A stretch of 8,480 nt of DNA from Jatrophihabitans sp. Its GTDB lineage: Bacteria; Actinomycetota; Actinomycetes; Mycobacteriales; Jatrophihabitantaceae. A program made the translations under genes and the position numbers. Under the pieces are notes generated by a model. It did not search any database. It saw nothing but the letters and a program-made list of their open reading frames with translations, and was not told the origin of the DNA. Position 1 is the stretch's first letter, and each line of letters begins with the position of its first letter. Shown in pieces: positions 1 to 7,275 of this stretch. The stretch lies in contig SCQZ01000261.1 in NCBI GenBank assembly GCA_004299665.1, positions 1-8,480 on the forward strand, written 5' to 3'.

Positions 1-538
1 CGGGCGGCTGCTGGTCTGCGGGCCGGCGGGTTCGGGCCGCAGCACCGTGCTGGAGTTGATGCGCGAGCAGGCGGTGTGCCACGGGTGGGCGCTCGCGGTG
101 GCCGCGTCGTCGCGCTCGCCGCTCGGACCGCCCACGGGGCCGCCGCCCTCCTCCGCTGACGGGCGCCCGCTGCTGGTGCTGGTCGACGATGCCGAGGACC
201 TGCGCGACTCCGGGGCAGAGGAGGCGCTGCTCACCCTGCTCGCGGAGCGAGGGCATGACGGCCGCGTCGCGCTCGTCGCGTCGACCACCCTCGAGCAGGC
301 CGCCATCGGCTACCGGGGGCTGGTCGCGGCGGCGCGACGGGACCGCTGCCTGATCGTGCTGAACCCGGGTCCCGGCGAGGCGGCGCTGCTGAACACCCGC
401 CTGCCCCGCCAGCCGGTCGCGCCGCCCCCGGGCCGCGCTCTGGTGATCGGGTCGCGGCACTGGGGACCGGAATTCGCCGCGGGGCCGCTCGCCGTACAGG
501 TGGCGCTGCCTCAGGCGGGGCCGGCCATGTGGGGGTAG
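1..538 (+). CDS. FtsK/SpoIIIE-like P-loop ATPase, C-terminal part (5' end outside window)
   Basis: The reading frame is open from base 2, so this is the 3' part (about 178 codons) of a longer gene. The GTG at 47 lies inside the P-loop region and is not a real start. The fragment opens with a Walker A-like loop, GPAGSGRST (fragment residues 7-15), in which the usual lysine is arginine. A hydrophobic Walker B strand, PLLVLVDDAEDL, follows near residue 56. Ser/Thr and Arg-rich stretches and a short beta-rich tail then end in GPAMWG. This spacing fits the last ATPase module of multi-domain FtsK/SpoIIIE/EccC-type proteins, which act in DNA translocation or type VII secretion and whose last modules are often degenerate. 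Which of these roles it has cannot be told from the tail. It converges on pruA, and its last 28 bp overlap the pruA 3' end. Confidence 0.72.
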   Translation, partial: GRLLVCGPAGSGRSTVLELMREQAVCHGWALAVAASSRSPLGPPTGPPPSSADGRPLLVLVDDAEDLRDSGAEEALLTLLAERGHDGRVALVASTTLEQAAIGYRGLVAAARRDRCLIVLNPGPGEAALLNTRLPRQPVAPPPGRALVIGSRHWGPEFAAGPLAVQVALPQAGPAMWG

Positions 539-2145
539 CGGTGGTCGGTGGGTGGGTCGAGGGTCTCCTTGATCGCGCGAGGGGACAGCCAGCGGGCCAG
601 GTTCCACATGGATCCGGCCTTGTCGTTGGTGCCCGACGCGCGGGCGCCGCCGAAGGGTTGCTGGCCGACCACTGCGCCGGTGGGTTTGTCGTTGAGGTAG
701 AAGTTCCCGGCAGCGAACCGCAGGGCGCGGTCGGCCTCGGCCAGGGCGGTGCGGTCGCGGGCGAACACCGCCCCGGTGAGCGCGTAGGGGGCTACTGCCT
801 CGAGCTGGGTGAGGGTCCGGTCCCATGCGTCGTCCTCGTACACATGCACGGCCAGGATCGGGCCGAAGTACTCGCGGGTGAACATCTCGTCGGCCGGGTC
901 GGCGCACTCGACGACGGTGGGCCGCACGAACCAGCCCACCGTGTCATCGGCGGTGCCGCCCGCGAGCACCTTCGCGGTGCCGGCCCCGGCGAGCCGCTCC
1001 AGCACCCCGGACAGGCGCGCGAACGCGCGGGCGTCGATCACCGCGCCGCCGAAGTTCGCGAAGTCGGCCACGTCCCCGTACGCCAGCGACTCGGCGGCCG
1101 CGACCAGCGCGTCACGCACCCCGCCGTCCCACAACGAGCGCGGCACGTACGCCCGGGACGCCGCCGAACACTTCTGCCCCTGGTACTCGAAGGCGCCGCG
1201 CACCAGCCCCGTCACCAGCGCCGCAGGGTCCGCCGAGCGGTGCGCCACCACGAAGTCCTTCCCGCCCGTCTCCCCCACCAGCCGCGGGTAGGCGGCATAT
1301 CGGTCGATGTTCGCCCCCACCGCCGCCCACAACCGCTGGAAGGTCGCGGTCGACCCGGTGAAGTGGATCCCCGCCAGCGCCCGGTGCGGGAGCGCCACCT
1401 GCGAGACCGCGGCACCGTCACCGGTGACCATCGTGATCACCCCCGGCGGCAGCCCCGCCTCCTCGAACGCCGCCATCGTGTAGTGCGCCGCCAACTGCTG
1501 CGTCGGCGACGGCTTCCACACCACCACGTTGCCGCACAACGCCGGCGCCGACGGCAGGTTCCCGGCGATCGCCGTGAAGTTGAACGGCGTGATCGCCAGC
1601 ACGAACCCCTCCAGCGGCCGGTAGTCCATCCGGTTCCACACCCCCCGGGCGCTCGCCGGCTGCTCGGCCATCACCTGCCGAGCGAAGGCCACGTTGAACC
1701 GCAGGAAGTCCACCAGCTCACAGGCCGCATCGATCTCGGCCTGATAGCACGTCTTGGACTGCCCCAGCATCGTCGCGGCGTTCAACCGGTCCCGCCACGG
1801 ACCCGCGATCAACTCCGCCGCCCGCAAGAACACCGCCGCCCGGTCGTCGAAACCCAACTCCCGCCATCCCGGCGCCGCCGCCAACGCCACGTCGACCGCG
1901 GACTGCACGTCTGTCGCCGTCGCCTGCGCGCCCCGCCCCAGCACCAGATCGCGCCGGTGCGGCGCCCGCACATCGAAACGATCCCCGCCGGCCATCACCC
2001 GGCGGCCGACCGCCATCGTCAGCTCGGCACACTCGCCGGACATCGACCGCACCGCCGCCGCCAACGCGGCCCGCTCCGCACTACCCGGGGCATACGAACG
2101 CACCGGCTCGTTCACCGGCACCGGAGGAAAGCTCACCGCATCCAT
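511..2145 (-). CDS. pruA: L-glutamate gamma-semialdehyde (1-pyrroline-5-carboxylate) dehydrogenase
   Basis: This enzyme carries out the second step of proline catabolism, the NAD-dependent oxidation of glutamate semialdehyde/P5C to glutamate in the cytoplasm. The 544-residue product has the full ALDH architecture. It shows the ITPFNF and KPS cofactor-binding segments (about 185-190 and 211-213), HFTGST (261-266), the general-base glutamate in GETGGKDF (E292) and the nucleophilic cysteine in GQKCSAASR (C326). The C-terminal signature runs from NDKPTGAVVG to QQPFGGARASG (about 485-505), which is typical of P5C dehydrogenases rather than other ALDHs. The length matches free-standing actinobacterial PruA, not the PutA fusion. 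The ATG at 2145 is the first good start, though no clear Shine-Dalgarno is seen. The proline dehydrogenase partner is not in the window. The 3' end overlaps the convergent FtsK-like gene by 28 bp. Confidence 0.96.
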   Translation of the reverse strand: MDAVSFPPVPVNEPVRSYAPGSAERAALAAAVRSMSGECAELTMAVGRRVMAGGDRFDVRAPHRRDLVLGRGAQATATDVQSAVDVALAAAPGWRELGFDDRAAVFLRAAELIAGPWRDRLNAATMLGQSKTCYQAEIDAACELVDFLRFNVAFARQVMAEQPASARGVWNRMDYRPLEGFVLAITPFNFTAIAGNLPSAPALCGNVVVWKPSPTQQLAAHYTMAAFEEAGLPPGVITMVTGDGAAVSQVALPHRALAGIHFTGSTATFQRLWAAVGANIDRYAAYPRLVGETGGKDFVVAHRSADPAALVTGLVRGAFEYQGQKCSAASRAYVPRSLWDGGVRDALVAAAESLAYGDVADFANFGGAVIDARAFARLSGVLERLAGAGTAKVLAGGTADDTVGWFVRPTVVECADPADEMFTREYFGPILAVHVYEDDAWDRTLTQLEAVAPYALTGAVFARDRTALAEADRALRFAAGNFYLNDKPTGAVVGQQPFGGARASGTNDKAGSMWNLARWLSPRAIKETLDPPTDHRYPHMAGPA

Positions 2146-2163
2146 GACATCGATCGTGCCACC

Positions 2164-2209
2164 GTCCGGCCGGGGCCGGCCGCGAGATGGCGGCCCGCGC
2201 GCCCCGGAC
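2164..2209. repeat. GC-rich nested inverted repeats between the DUF6912-like gene and pruA
   Basis: The 67-bp gap (2146-2212) holds a tight dyad, GGCCGG-GG-CCGGCC at 2168-2181. It overlaps an outer pair of 6-base arms, GTCCGG at 2164-2169 and CCGGAC at 2204-2209, so the two pairings are alternatives at their shared bases. There is no T-tract on either side. It could be a high-GC terminator or attenuator at the end of the upstream operon, or chance structure in GC-rich DNA. Its position just before the pruA start is the only supporting context. Confidence 0.3.
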
Positions 2210-2212
2210 CGT

Positions 2213-2704
2213 TCACATGGTCGCGAGCAACTGCCCGATCTCCTGCGAGGCGTACCACGCCAGTTCGTACCCGTCGGCGTCGTCGACCCGGTCCTGCGCC
2301 TCGGCGTCGCCGAGGTCGGCGGCGACGACCGACGCCGCGGCCGCGCGCACGGTCGCCTCCGCGTCGGGGGTGTCGGCGTGTACGGCGGCCACGCGCGCGA
2401 GCGCGACCGGTTCGTCCAGCCGGACCACGCCGCGGTCCAGGTCGTCGCGCACCGTGACCGCCTCGGCGTCGAGCGCGACCACCACGCGCCTCGCCGCGGC
2501 CTGCGCGTCGGCGTCGATCAGCCGAAGGGACGCCCGCGCGGCCTCGCTCATCGCGGCGTACTCCAGTTCCTCGACGTCGTCGTCCACGTACCACTCGCGC
2601 AGCCCGGGAGTGACCGCGAACGCGGTCAGCGGCGGCACGCCGCACGAGCCGGACTCCAGCAGCACGTGCAACAGGGAGGAGGTCGCGGGTAGGTAGATCC
2701 TCAT
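2213..2704 (-). CDS. DUF6912-like conserved actinobacterial protein
   Basis: The product is 163 residues and cytoplasmic, with no signal peptide or membrane segment. I recognise the pattern of a conserved actinobacterial family that I recall as DUF6912. It starts MRIYLPAT, is followed by PLTAFAVTPGLREWY (about 25-39), then an acidic DDDVEELEYAAM stretch (about 41-52), and ends with DGYELAWYASQEIGQLL (144-160). No catalytic motif is evident and I cannot assign a function. The frame stays open far upstream, but the ATG at 2704 is chosen because it overlaps the patatin gene stop as ATGA and begins exactly at the conserved MRxYLPAT motif. The 4-bp overlap suggests translational coupling to the lipase gene. 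It is the last gene of the inferred five-gene operon. Confidence 0.85.
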   Translation of the reverse strand: MRIYLPATSSLLHVLLESGSCGVPPLTAFAVTPGLREWYVDDDVEELEYAAMSEAARASLRLIDADAQAAARRVVVALDAEAVTVRDDLDRGVVRLDEPVALARVAAVHADTPDAEATVRAAAASVVAADLGDAEAQDRVDDADGYELAWYASQEIGQLLATM

Positions 2705-3738
2705 GCCTGGCCTCCGGCCGTCGAGCGTCGCGTCGCAGGGTCGGCACCGTCCAACTGTTCGGCGACCGTCTGCCGCGCGGTCTGCAGCACCGCCGCGCGG
2801 GGCGCCGGGTCCATGAGGTTCACGCCGATCACCTCGATGTCGCGCGGCTGCGGCACCAGCACGTGCACCCGCACGCCCCGGGCCCGCAGCACCGCGACGT
2901 CCTCGGCGACGGTGCGGCTGACGGCCCGCCGTACCCAGCGGTCGACCCGGGCCAGGGGCGTGCGCGGGTCCGGCGCGCCGCGCCCACCCATCGGGATGAG
3001 GGCGAACACCTCGTCGAGCGCGACGTCGCGCAACAGGTCGAGGGAGGCGTTCGAGGCGATGCCGCCGTCGATGTGCGCAACGCCGTCGATGAGCGTCGGC
3101 CGGTACCAGCCCGGGATCGAGCAGGAGGCGGTCACCGCGTCGGCGAGCGGCACCCGCGAGACGATGCGGACCAGCCCGCCCGGGCCCCGGGCCACGGTGT
3201 CGCGGCCGAACACGACGCGCCGCCCGGTGCTCTGGTCCACCGCCACGACCCACGGCCGGGGCCGCTGCGGCCAGTCACGGTCGAACCCGGCCTGCCGCGC
3301 GACGGTGGCGAGCAGGTCGTGGATCGGCGCCAACGTGCCGCGACCGGTGGGCAGCAGCCCGCTCAGGGCGACCAGAGGTGAGACCTGCCGGGGGTGGCGC
3401 AGCCCCAGCCAGGCCAGCCCGGGAGCCGCGGGGCGCCATCCGGGTCGCGGCGGCAGCGCCGTCCCGGTGCCGGTGTAGTCGTAGCGGAGTTGCGGATCCT
3501 CCGGCAGCGCAACACCCTGGTGGTGCCGGCACAGGGCGTCCAGCGGCAGGTCGCAGCCCAGCAGTCCTGCCAGGACGGCACCGGCGGACGTGCCGAGGAC
3601 GAGGTCGGCGTCGCGGCTGTCGCAGCCGGTGTGCTCCTCGACGGCGGCCAGGGCGCCGAGCATCCACGCGAAGCCCAGCACGCCCCCACCGCCGAACACG
3701 AACGCCCGTCGGGGGCGGGTCGCCGGGGCGCGGGTCAT
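2701..3738 (-). CDS. Patatin-like phospholipase / acyl hydrolase
   Basis: This is a 345-residue patatin-family serine hydrolase with a Ser-Asp catalytic dyad that cleaves acyl esters of phospholipids or neutral lipids. All three family elements are present: the glycine-rich oxyanion loop GGGGVLGFAW (16-25), the nucleophile elbow GTSAGA (49-54, Ser51), and DGG followed by IASN (224-230, Asp224). SCSIPGWYRP (205-214) matches the block that precedes the catalytic aspartate in bacterial RssA-like members. There is no signal peptide, so it probably acts in the cytoplasm or at the inner leaflet. The ATG overlaps the upstream WS/DGAT stop as ATGA (3735-3738), and its own stop overlaps the next start the same way. 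Beside an acyltransferase of storage-lipid type, a role in acyl turnover or lipid remodelling is a reasonable inference, but the substrate is unknown. Confidence 0.93.
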   Translation of the reverse strand: MTRAPATRPRRAFVFGGGGVLGFAWMLGALAAVEEHTGCDSRDADLVLGTSAGAVLAGLLGCDLPLDALCRHHQGVALPEDPQLRYDYTGTGTALPPRPGWRPAAPGLAWLGLRHPRQVSPLVALSGLLPTGRGTLAPIHDLLATVARQAGFDRDWPQRPRPWVVAVDQSTGRRVVFGRDTVARGPGGLVRIVSRVPLADAVTASCSIPGWYRPTLIDGVAHIDGGIASNASLDLLRDVALDEVFALIPMGGRGAPDPRTPLARVDRWVRRAVSRTVAEDVAVLRARGVRVHVLVPQPRDIEVIGVNLMDPAPRAAVLQTARQTVAEQLDGADPATRRSTAGGQA

Positions 3739-5189
3739 CGCCTGCTCCGGGGCCCGCGTGCGCCGTGCTGCACCTCGCGGGGCGGGCAGGCCGCCGTGAC
3801 AAGTTCGGCCAGGCTCGTCGCGACGGCGTCGGCGAGGGCGGCGACGTCCGGCGCCGCGTCCCGGTCGGCGTTGATCCCGACGTACAGGGCACCGTCGTAG
3901 GACGTCATGCCGACCGAGAGTGCCTGGCCGGCGGCGAGCGGCAACACCGGGAACATCTCGATCATCCGGGCACCGGCGGCGTACATCGGCTGCTGCGGCC
4001 CGGGGACGTTCGTGACGACCAGGTGGAACATGCGCCGGGTCAACCCCGCGGCGGCCCGCGTGCCGAGCGCGTGCAGGGTCGGCGGGGCGAAGCCGCGCAG
4101 CCCGGCCAGCGCGTCCGCGCGCACCGACCGTCCCGAGGCCCGGTGCACCGCCATCGCGTACCGGATGTGGGCCAGGCGCCGTAGCGGGTCGGGCTCGCCG
4201 ACCGGCAGGTCAACCAGCAGCGCGCCCACGTCGCCACCGACGACCGGGTCGATGCCGCCCTGCCCGCCGACCGTGACGGGTACCAGCGCCCGCACCGACT
4301 CGTTCGGGCGCAGTTCGACCCTGCGGCCCACCAGCCACGCCCGCAACGCCCCGGTGAGCGTCGCGAGCGCGACGTCGTTGACGGTGCCCCCCTGCGCGTC
4401 CCGGACCTGCCGGTAGTCCGCCAGCGAGGTGCGGGCGAACGCGAGACGGCGCTGCCGCCCCGGTACGGCGATCAGCGGCGATGCGGGGCGCGCGCGGCCC
4501 AGGTGCCGCCCCGTCGCGCGGGCCGCCTGCCGGGCCAGCGCCTGGCCGTCGCTCACCCCCACCCGTGCCAGCGCGGCGGCCGAGCGCAGCGGAGCGGTGA
4601 GGGCGGCGTGGACGGCGTCCCGGACGAGCATCACGCGTCCCGGCTCCGGCGCGGGCATCCACACGGGGCCGACGGTGCGGCGCGGCCGGGGGGCGGCGTC
4701 GAGCAGGACCTGCTCGATGTCGATCGCCCCGACACCGTCGATCATCGCCTGGTGCGTCTTGGTCAGCACCGCGAAGCGGTCCGAGGCCAACCCTTCGATC
4801 AGATACATCTCCCAGAGGGGCCGATCCCGGTCGAGCAGCCGGGACAGGATGCGGGCGCTGACGTCCAGCAGGGCCTGCTCGTCGCCGGGCCGCGGTAGCG
4901 CCGAGCGCCGCACGTGGTAGGTGATGTCGAAGTGCGTGTCGTCGACCCACACCGGCGCCGCGAGCCGTCCCGGCACCGTGAGCACCCGCTGGCGGTAGCG
5001 GGGTACCAGCGCGATGCGCTCCTCCAGCAGACGTACCAACCGGTCGTAGTCGAAGCCGTCGGCCGGGATCTGGAAGATGCTCAGGCCGCCGACATGCTGC
5101 ACGGTGTTCGCCCGCTCCGCGTGCAGGGACGCGACGTCCGCCGGGCGCAGCCGCTCAGGCGTCGACGCGTTCCTCGTCACAGCGGTCAT
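3735..5189 (-). CDS. WS/DGAT-type wax ester synthase / diacylglycerol O-acyltransferase
   Basis: The 484-residue product has the length and layout of the WS/DGAT family, which transfers acyl groups from acyl-CoA to diacylglycerol or fatty alcohols. The N-terminal LRPADVASLHAE (about 14-25) corresponds to the family's LTPxDxxFL block. The NDVALA segment (271-276) and VVTNVPGP (391-398) are characteristic of the C-terminal half. The active-site motif, normally HHxxxDG, reads HQAMIDG (146-152): the second histidine, usually taken as the catalytic base, is glutamine (codon CAG). Start: the ATG at 5189 has GGGAG only one base upstream. A GTG three codons in (5180) sits 10 bases after the same GGGAG, so translation may start there. 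It lies 24 bp after the CpaE-like gene and is fused by ATGA to the patatin gene. Confidence 0.92.
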   Translation of the reverse strand: MTAVTRNASTPERLRPADVASLHAERANTVQHVGGLSIFQIPADGFDYDRLVRLLEERIALVPRYRQRVLTVPGRLAAPVWVDDTHFDITYHVRRSALPRPGDEQALLDVSARILSRLLDRDRPLWEMYLIEGLASDRFAVLTKTHQAMIDGVGAIDIEQVLLDAAPRPRRTVGPVWMPAPEPGRVMLVRDAVHAALTAPLRSAAALARVGVSDGQALARQAARATGRHLGRARPASPLIAVPGRQRRLAFARTSLADYRQVRDAQGGTVNDVALATLTGALRAWLVGRRVELRPNESVRALVPVTVGGQGGIDPVVGGDVGALLVDLPVGEPDPLRRLAHIRYAMAVHRASGRSVRADALAGLRGFAPPTLHALGTRAAAGLTRRMFHLVVTNVPGPQQPMYAAGARMIEMFPVLPLAAGQALSVGMTSYDGALYVGINADRDAAPDVAALADAVATSLAELVTAACPPREVQHGARGPRSRR

Positions 5190-5213
5190 ACTCCCAGGAT
5201 CGTCCCGCCCCGG

Positions 5214-6515
5214 TCAGCGCCACCGTCCGCGGCGCGCCGGTGCGGCGGGCACGCCCGCCAGCCGCCCCGCGAACTCGCCCACCGCCCGGCGCAGCGCGCT
5301 GTTCGGGCGAGCCTCGGCCAGTGAGCGCCCGCCGGCGAGCGCGGCGTCGAGCGCGTCGCGGTCCTCGGGCAGCAGTGCGGCCGGGTCACACCCGGCGAAC
5401 CGGCGAAGCGCGGCGCCGACCTCGACCGCCGGGTCGCCGGGCACCACGCGTGCCCGGACCCGGTTGAGCACCACCTGCACGGTTCCGGCCGGGTCGACGT
5501 CGCGCAGTTCGGCCAGGGACCGGACCAGTCGCTGCATGCCGACCGGGTCCGCAGCGCCCACGGCCAGCACGACGTCGGCACATCCCAGCACCGCCAGCGT
5601 GACACCGTTGCGGCGCGGCGCCAGCGTGTCGAACGAGATCTCCTCGTCGGTCTCGAGCGAGAACCCGCAGTCGACGACGACGAAGTCGGCCAGCGAGCGC
5701 GCGGTGTCCAGCACCGACTCGACCGCGGCCGGGCGCAGTTCCGGCCAGCGCGCGGCGATGGGCATGCCGGTCAGGACCCGCAGCCCGGGCCCCAGCTGCC
5801 AGCAGTGAGCGGCGAGCGCGGCAGCGTCCAGGCCGGTGGCGGCGGCCTGGCGGCAGGCCGCCGCCAGCCCGGGTGACTCGTCGAGCAGCCCCAGCACGGT
5901 CGCGATCGTCCCGCCGTACACGTCGGCGTCGATCAGCAGCGCCGCCAGCCCCAGCCGGCCCAACTCGTCCGCGAGGTTGACCGCGACCGTGGTGCGGCCC
6001 GGCGCGCCGGTCGGCCCCCAGACCGCGATCACCTCGCCCCGCCGCGTCGCGGTCGTGATCACCGCAGCCGCGCTGCCCGGAGGCACCGCGGTCGCGTGTG
6101 CACCGCCGCCGGCGAAGGTGCGTGCCGCGCGGGCCGCCACCTCCGGCTGCCCCGCGGCCCGTACCGCCTCGGCGAGGACGGTCGCGACGACCGGCGCCTC
6201 GGCGTCCTCGGGTATCAGGAACTCGACGCCGACGGCCCGCAACTGCTGCTCGGCGCCCTCGTCGCCGCGGCGGACGACGCCGACCGGCGCCACCGAGCAG
6301 GCCCGCAGCCGATCCACGGCGTCGGCGTCGAACTGCCGCAACGATCCGGTCACGAGCGCCGCCTGCGCCTGCCCGGACGCGGCGACGGCGAGGAGTTCGA
6401 CGACGTCCAGGCAGCGCCGGGCGACCGTCACGCCGAGCGGGGCGGACTCCAGCGCCGCCAGCCACCGGGTCTCCCAGGGCGCACCGTCGGCCGCGGTGAG
6501 GACCGTCAGCCTCAT
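5214..6515 (-). CDS. CpaE/TadZ-like P-loop ATPase (MinD/ParA superfamily)
   Basis: The product has 433 residues. The first ~125 form an alpha/beta domain that looks like the atypical receiver-like domain of CpaE/TadZ. A linker leads to a MinD/ParA-type ATPase: P-loop WGPTGAPGRTT (166-176), LLIDADVYGG (193-202) for the switch I/A' strand, FVVVDCG (278-284) for Walker B, and VVLNRVR (348-354) for the base-recognition strand. Both lysines of the deviant Walker A (KGGxGKT) are replaced, by T169 and R174. CpaE/TadZ proteins position Tad pili or other envelope machines at a pole or septum; the mycobacterial Ssd protein is a relative. The start at 6515 is chosen because GAGG lies 5 bases upstream; the frame stays open to 6596, but that extension overlaps the SAF gene and looks unlike coding sequence. 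The gap to the SAF stop is 7 bp. Confidence 0.85.
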   Translation of the reverse strand: MRLTVLTAADGAPWETRWLAALESAPLGVTVARRCLDVVELLAVAASGQAQAALVTGSLRQFDADAVDRLRACSVAPVGVVRRGDEGAEQQLRAVGVEFLIPEDAEAPVVATVLAEAVRAAGQPEVAARAARTFAGGGAHATAVPPGSAAAVITTATRRGEVIAVWGPTGAPGRTTVAVNLADELGRLGLAALLIDADVYGGTIATVLGLLDESPGLAAACRQAAATGLDAAALAAHCWQLGPGLRVLTGMPIAARWPELRPAAVESVLDTARSLADFVVVDCGFSLETDEEISFDTLAPRRNGVTLAVLGCADVVLAVGAADPVGMQRLVRSLAELRDVDPAGTVQVVLNRVRARVVPGDPAVEVGAALRRFAGCDPAALLPEDRDALDAALAGGRSLAEARPNSALRRAVGEFAGRLAGVPAAPARRGRWR

Positions 6516-6522
6516 CCGTGCC

Positions 6523-7224
6523 TCATCGTCCCTGCCGCAGGCAGTCGGTGAGCGGCGGCAGCGCGGCGGCGTTCGCAGCGGAGCCGGTGAGGACACCGGC
6601 CCGCACGACGGCCTTGTCGATCGCGAGCGCCCCGATCACCCGCTCGACCTGGTCGGGCCGCACGCCGATCACGACGTCCTGGCCGCCGCCCAGCCCGGCG
6701 GCCGGCGCGACCTGCTGCACCGGCACTTCCGCGAGCAGCACGACCGAGGCACACGCCGGGGTGGACAGCCACAACCCGATCCGCTGCCCGGCCCGCAGCG
6801 ACGGGGCGCTGCCCGCGGCGAGCGGCACGCTCAGCGTCGTCGTCGCGGGCGCCTGCGCCACGGCGCCGGCGGGCAGCAACTCGCCCGCGCTCACCGGGCG
6901 CGTCAGCGCCTTGCCCACGGCGGCGCCGCGATCGTCCAGGTAGGTCGACCCGGGCACGCGCACCTGCACGACGGTCAGGTCGCCCGCGCGCAAGACGGTC
7001 CCGGCGGCGAGGTCCCGCGTGACGGCCAGCACCGGTTCGGTGCGCTGTGCCGTGCTGAACAGCCGCGCCCCGACCACCACCGCCAGCAGGACCAGGGCGA
7101 TGCCGCCGGCCAGCCGCAGGTCCAGCCACCGCGGTGCCCGGGTCCGGCGCGGGACCGGCGAGGCGGGCGACGGCCCGGCCGACGGCCCGGTCGATGGGGC
7201 AGGGGAGGGGACGACGCGGGCCAT
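6523..7224 (-). CDS. SAF-domain, membrane-anchored protein (CpaB/RcpC-like)
   Basis: The product has 233 residues: a Pro/Ser-rich cytoplasmic N-terminus (1-26), a basic RRTRAPRW patch, and one membrane helix (about 38-56, LAGGIALVLLAVVVGARLF). An SAF domain follows (about 64-125) with the hallmark phrases VLAVTRDLAAGTVLRAGDL and GKALTRPVSAGELL. The rest is an extracytoplasmic beta-rich region ending DCLRQGR. This topology is that of CpaB/RcpC proteins of Tad/Flp pilus systems, although the actinobacterial SAF proteins are shorter and mostly uncharacterised. It is the first gene of the inferred operon and is followed 7 bp later by a CpaE-like ATPase, the usual CpaB-CpaE pairing. An in-frame ATG at 7233 (adding MGQ) is an equally legal start; 7224 has GGA three bases upstream, and neither has a good Shine-Dalgarno. 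Confidence 0.83.
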   Translation of the reverse strand: MARVVPSPAPSTGPSAGPSPASPVPRRTRAPRWLDLRLAGGIALVLLAVVVGARLFSTAQRTEPVLAVTRDLAAGTVLRAGDLTVVQVRVPGSTYLDDRGAAVGKALTRPVSAGELLPAGAVAQAPATTTLSVPLAAGSAPSLRAGQRIGLWLSTPACASVVLLAEVPVQQVAPAAGLGGGQDVVIGVRPDQVERVIGALAIDKAVVRAGVLTGSAANAAALPPLTDCLRQGR

Positions 7225-7275
7225 CTGTCCCATTTTGCCCGATGGAACGCGGACGTGGGTACCGGCTGTGGACAA

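Noticed and set aside
519..526. GGCCGGCC palindrome in the pruA/FtsK-like overlap as a bidirectional terminator
   Set aside because: An 8-base GC palindrome with no loop and no T-tract, inside coding sequence; expected by chance at this GC content.
2168..2181. GGCCGG-GG-CCGGCC as a firm rho-independent terminator
   Set aside because: The loop is only two bases and no T-tract follows on either strand; it is kept only as an inverted repeat.
529..2457. A 642-codon open frame on + opposite pruA
   Set aside because: It is antisense to a gene with complete ALDH motifs. Its translation is Arg/His/Gly/Pro-rich low-complexity sequence, as expected from the GC-rich opposite strand, with no recognisable domain.
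1754..2692. A 312-codon open frame on + across the pruA 5' end and the DUF6912-like gene
   Set aside because: It spans two real opposite-strand genes and their gap, has no domain pattern, and exists because stop codons are rare at this GC content.
2705..3253. An N-terminal extension of the DUF6912-like protein up to 3253
   Set aside because: The extension lies wholly inside the patatin gene in another frame and is Arg/Gly-rich; the family's MRxYLPAT start is at 2704 with an ATGA overlap.
6516..6596. A 27-residue N-terminal extension of the CpaE-like protein
   Set aside because: It overlaps the 3' end of the SAF gene in another frame, is Arg/Pro/Cys-rich, and the ATG at 6515 has a well-placed GAGG.
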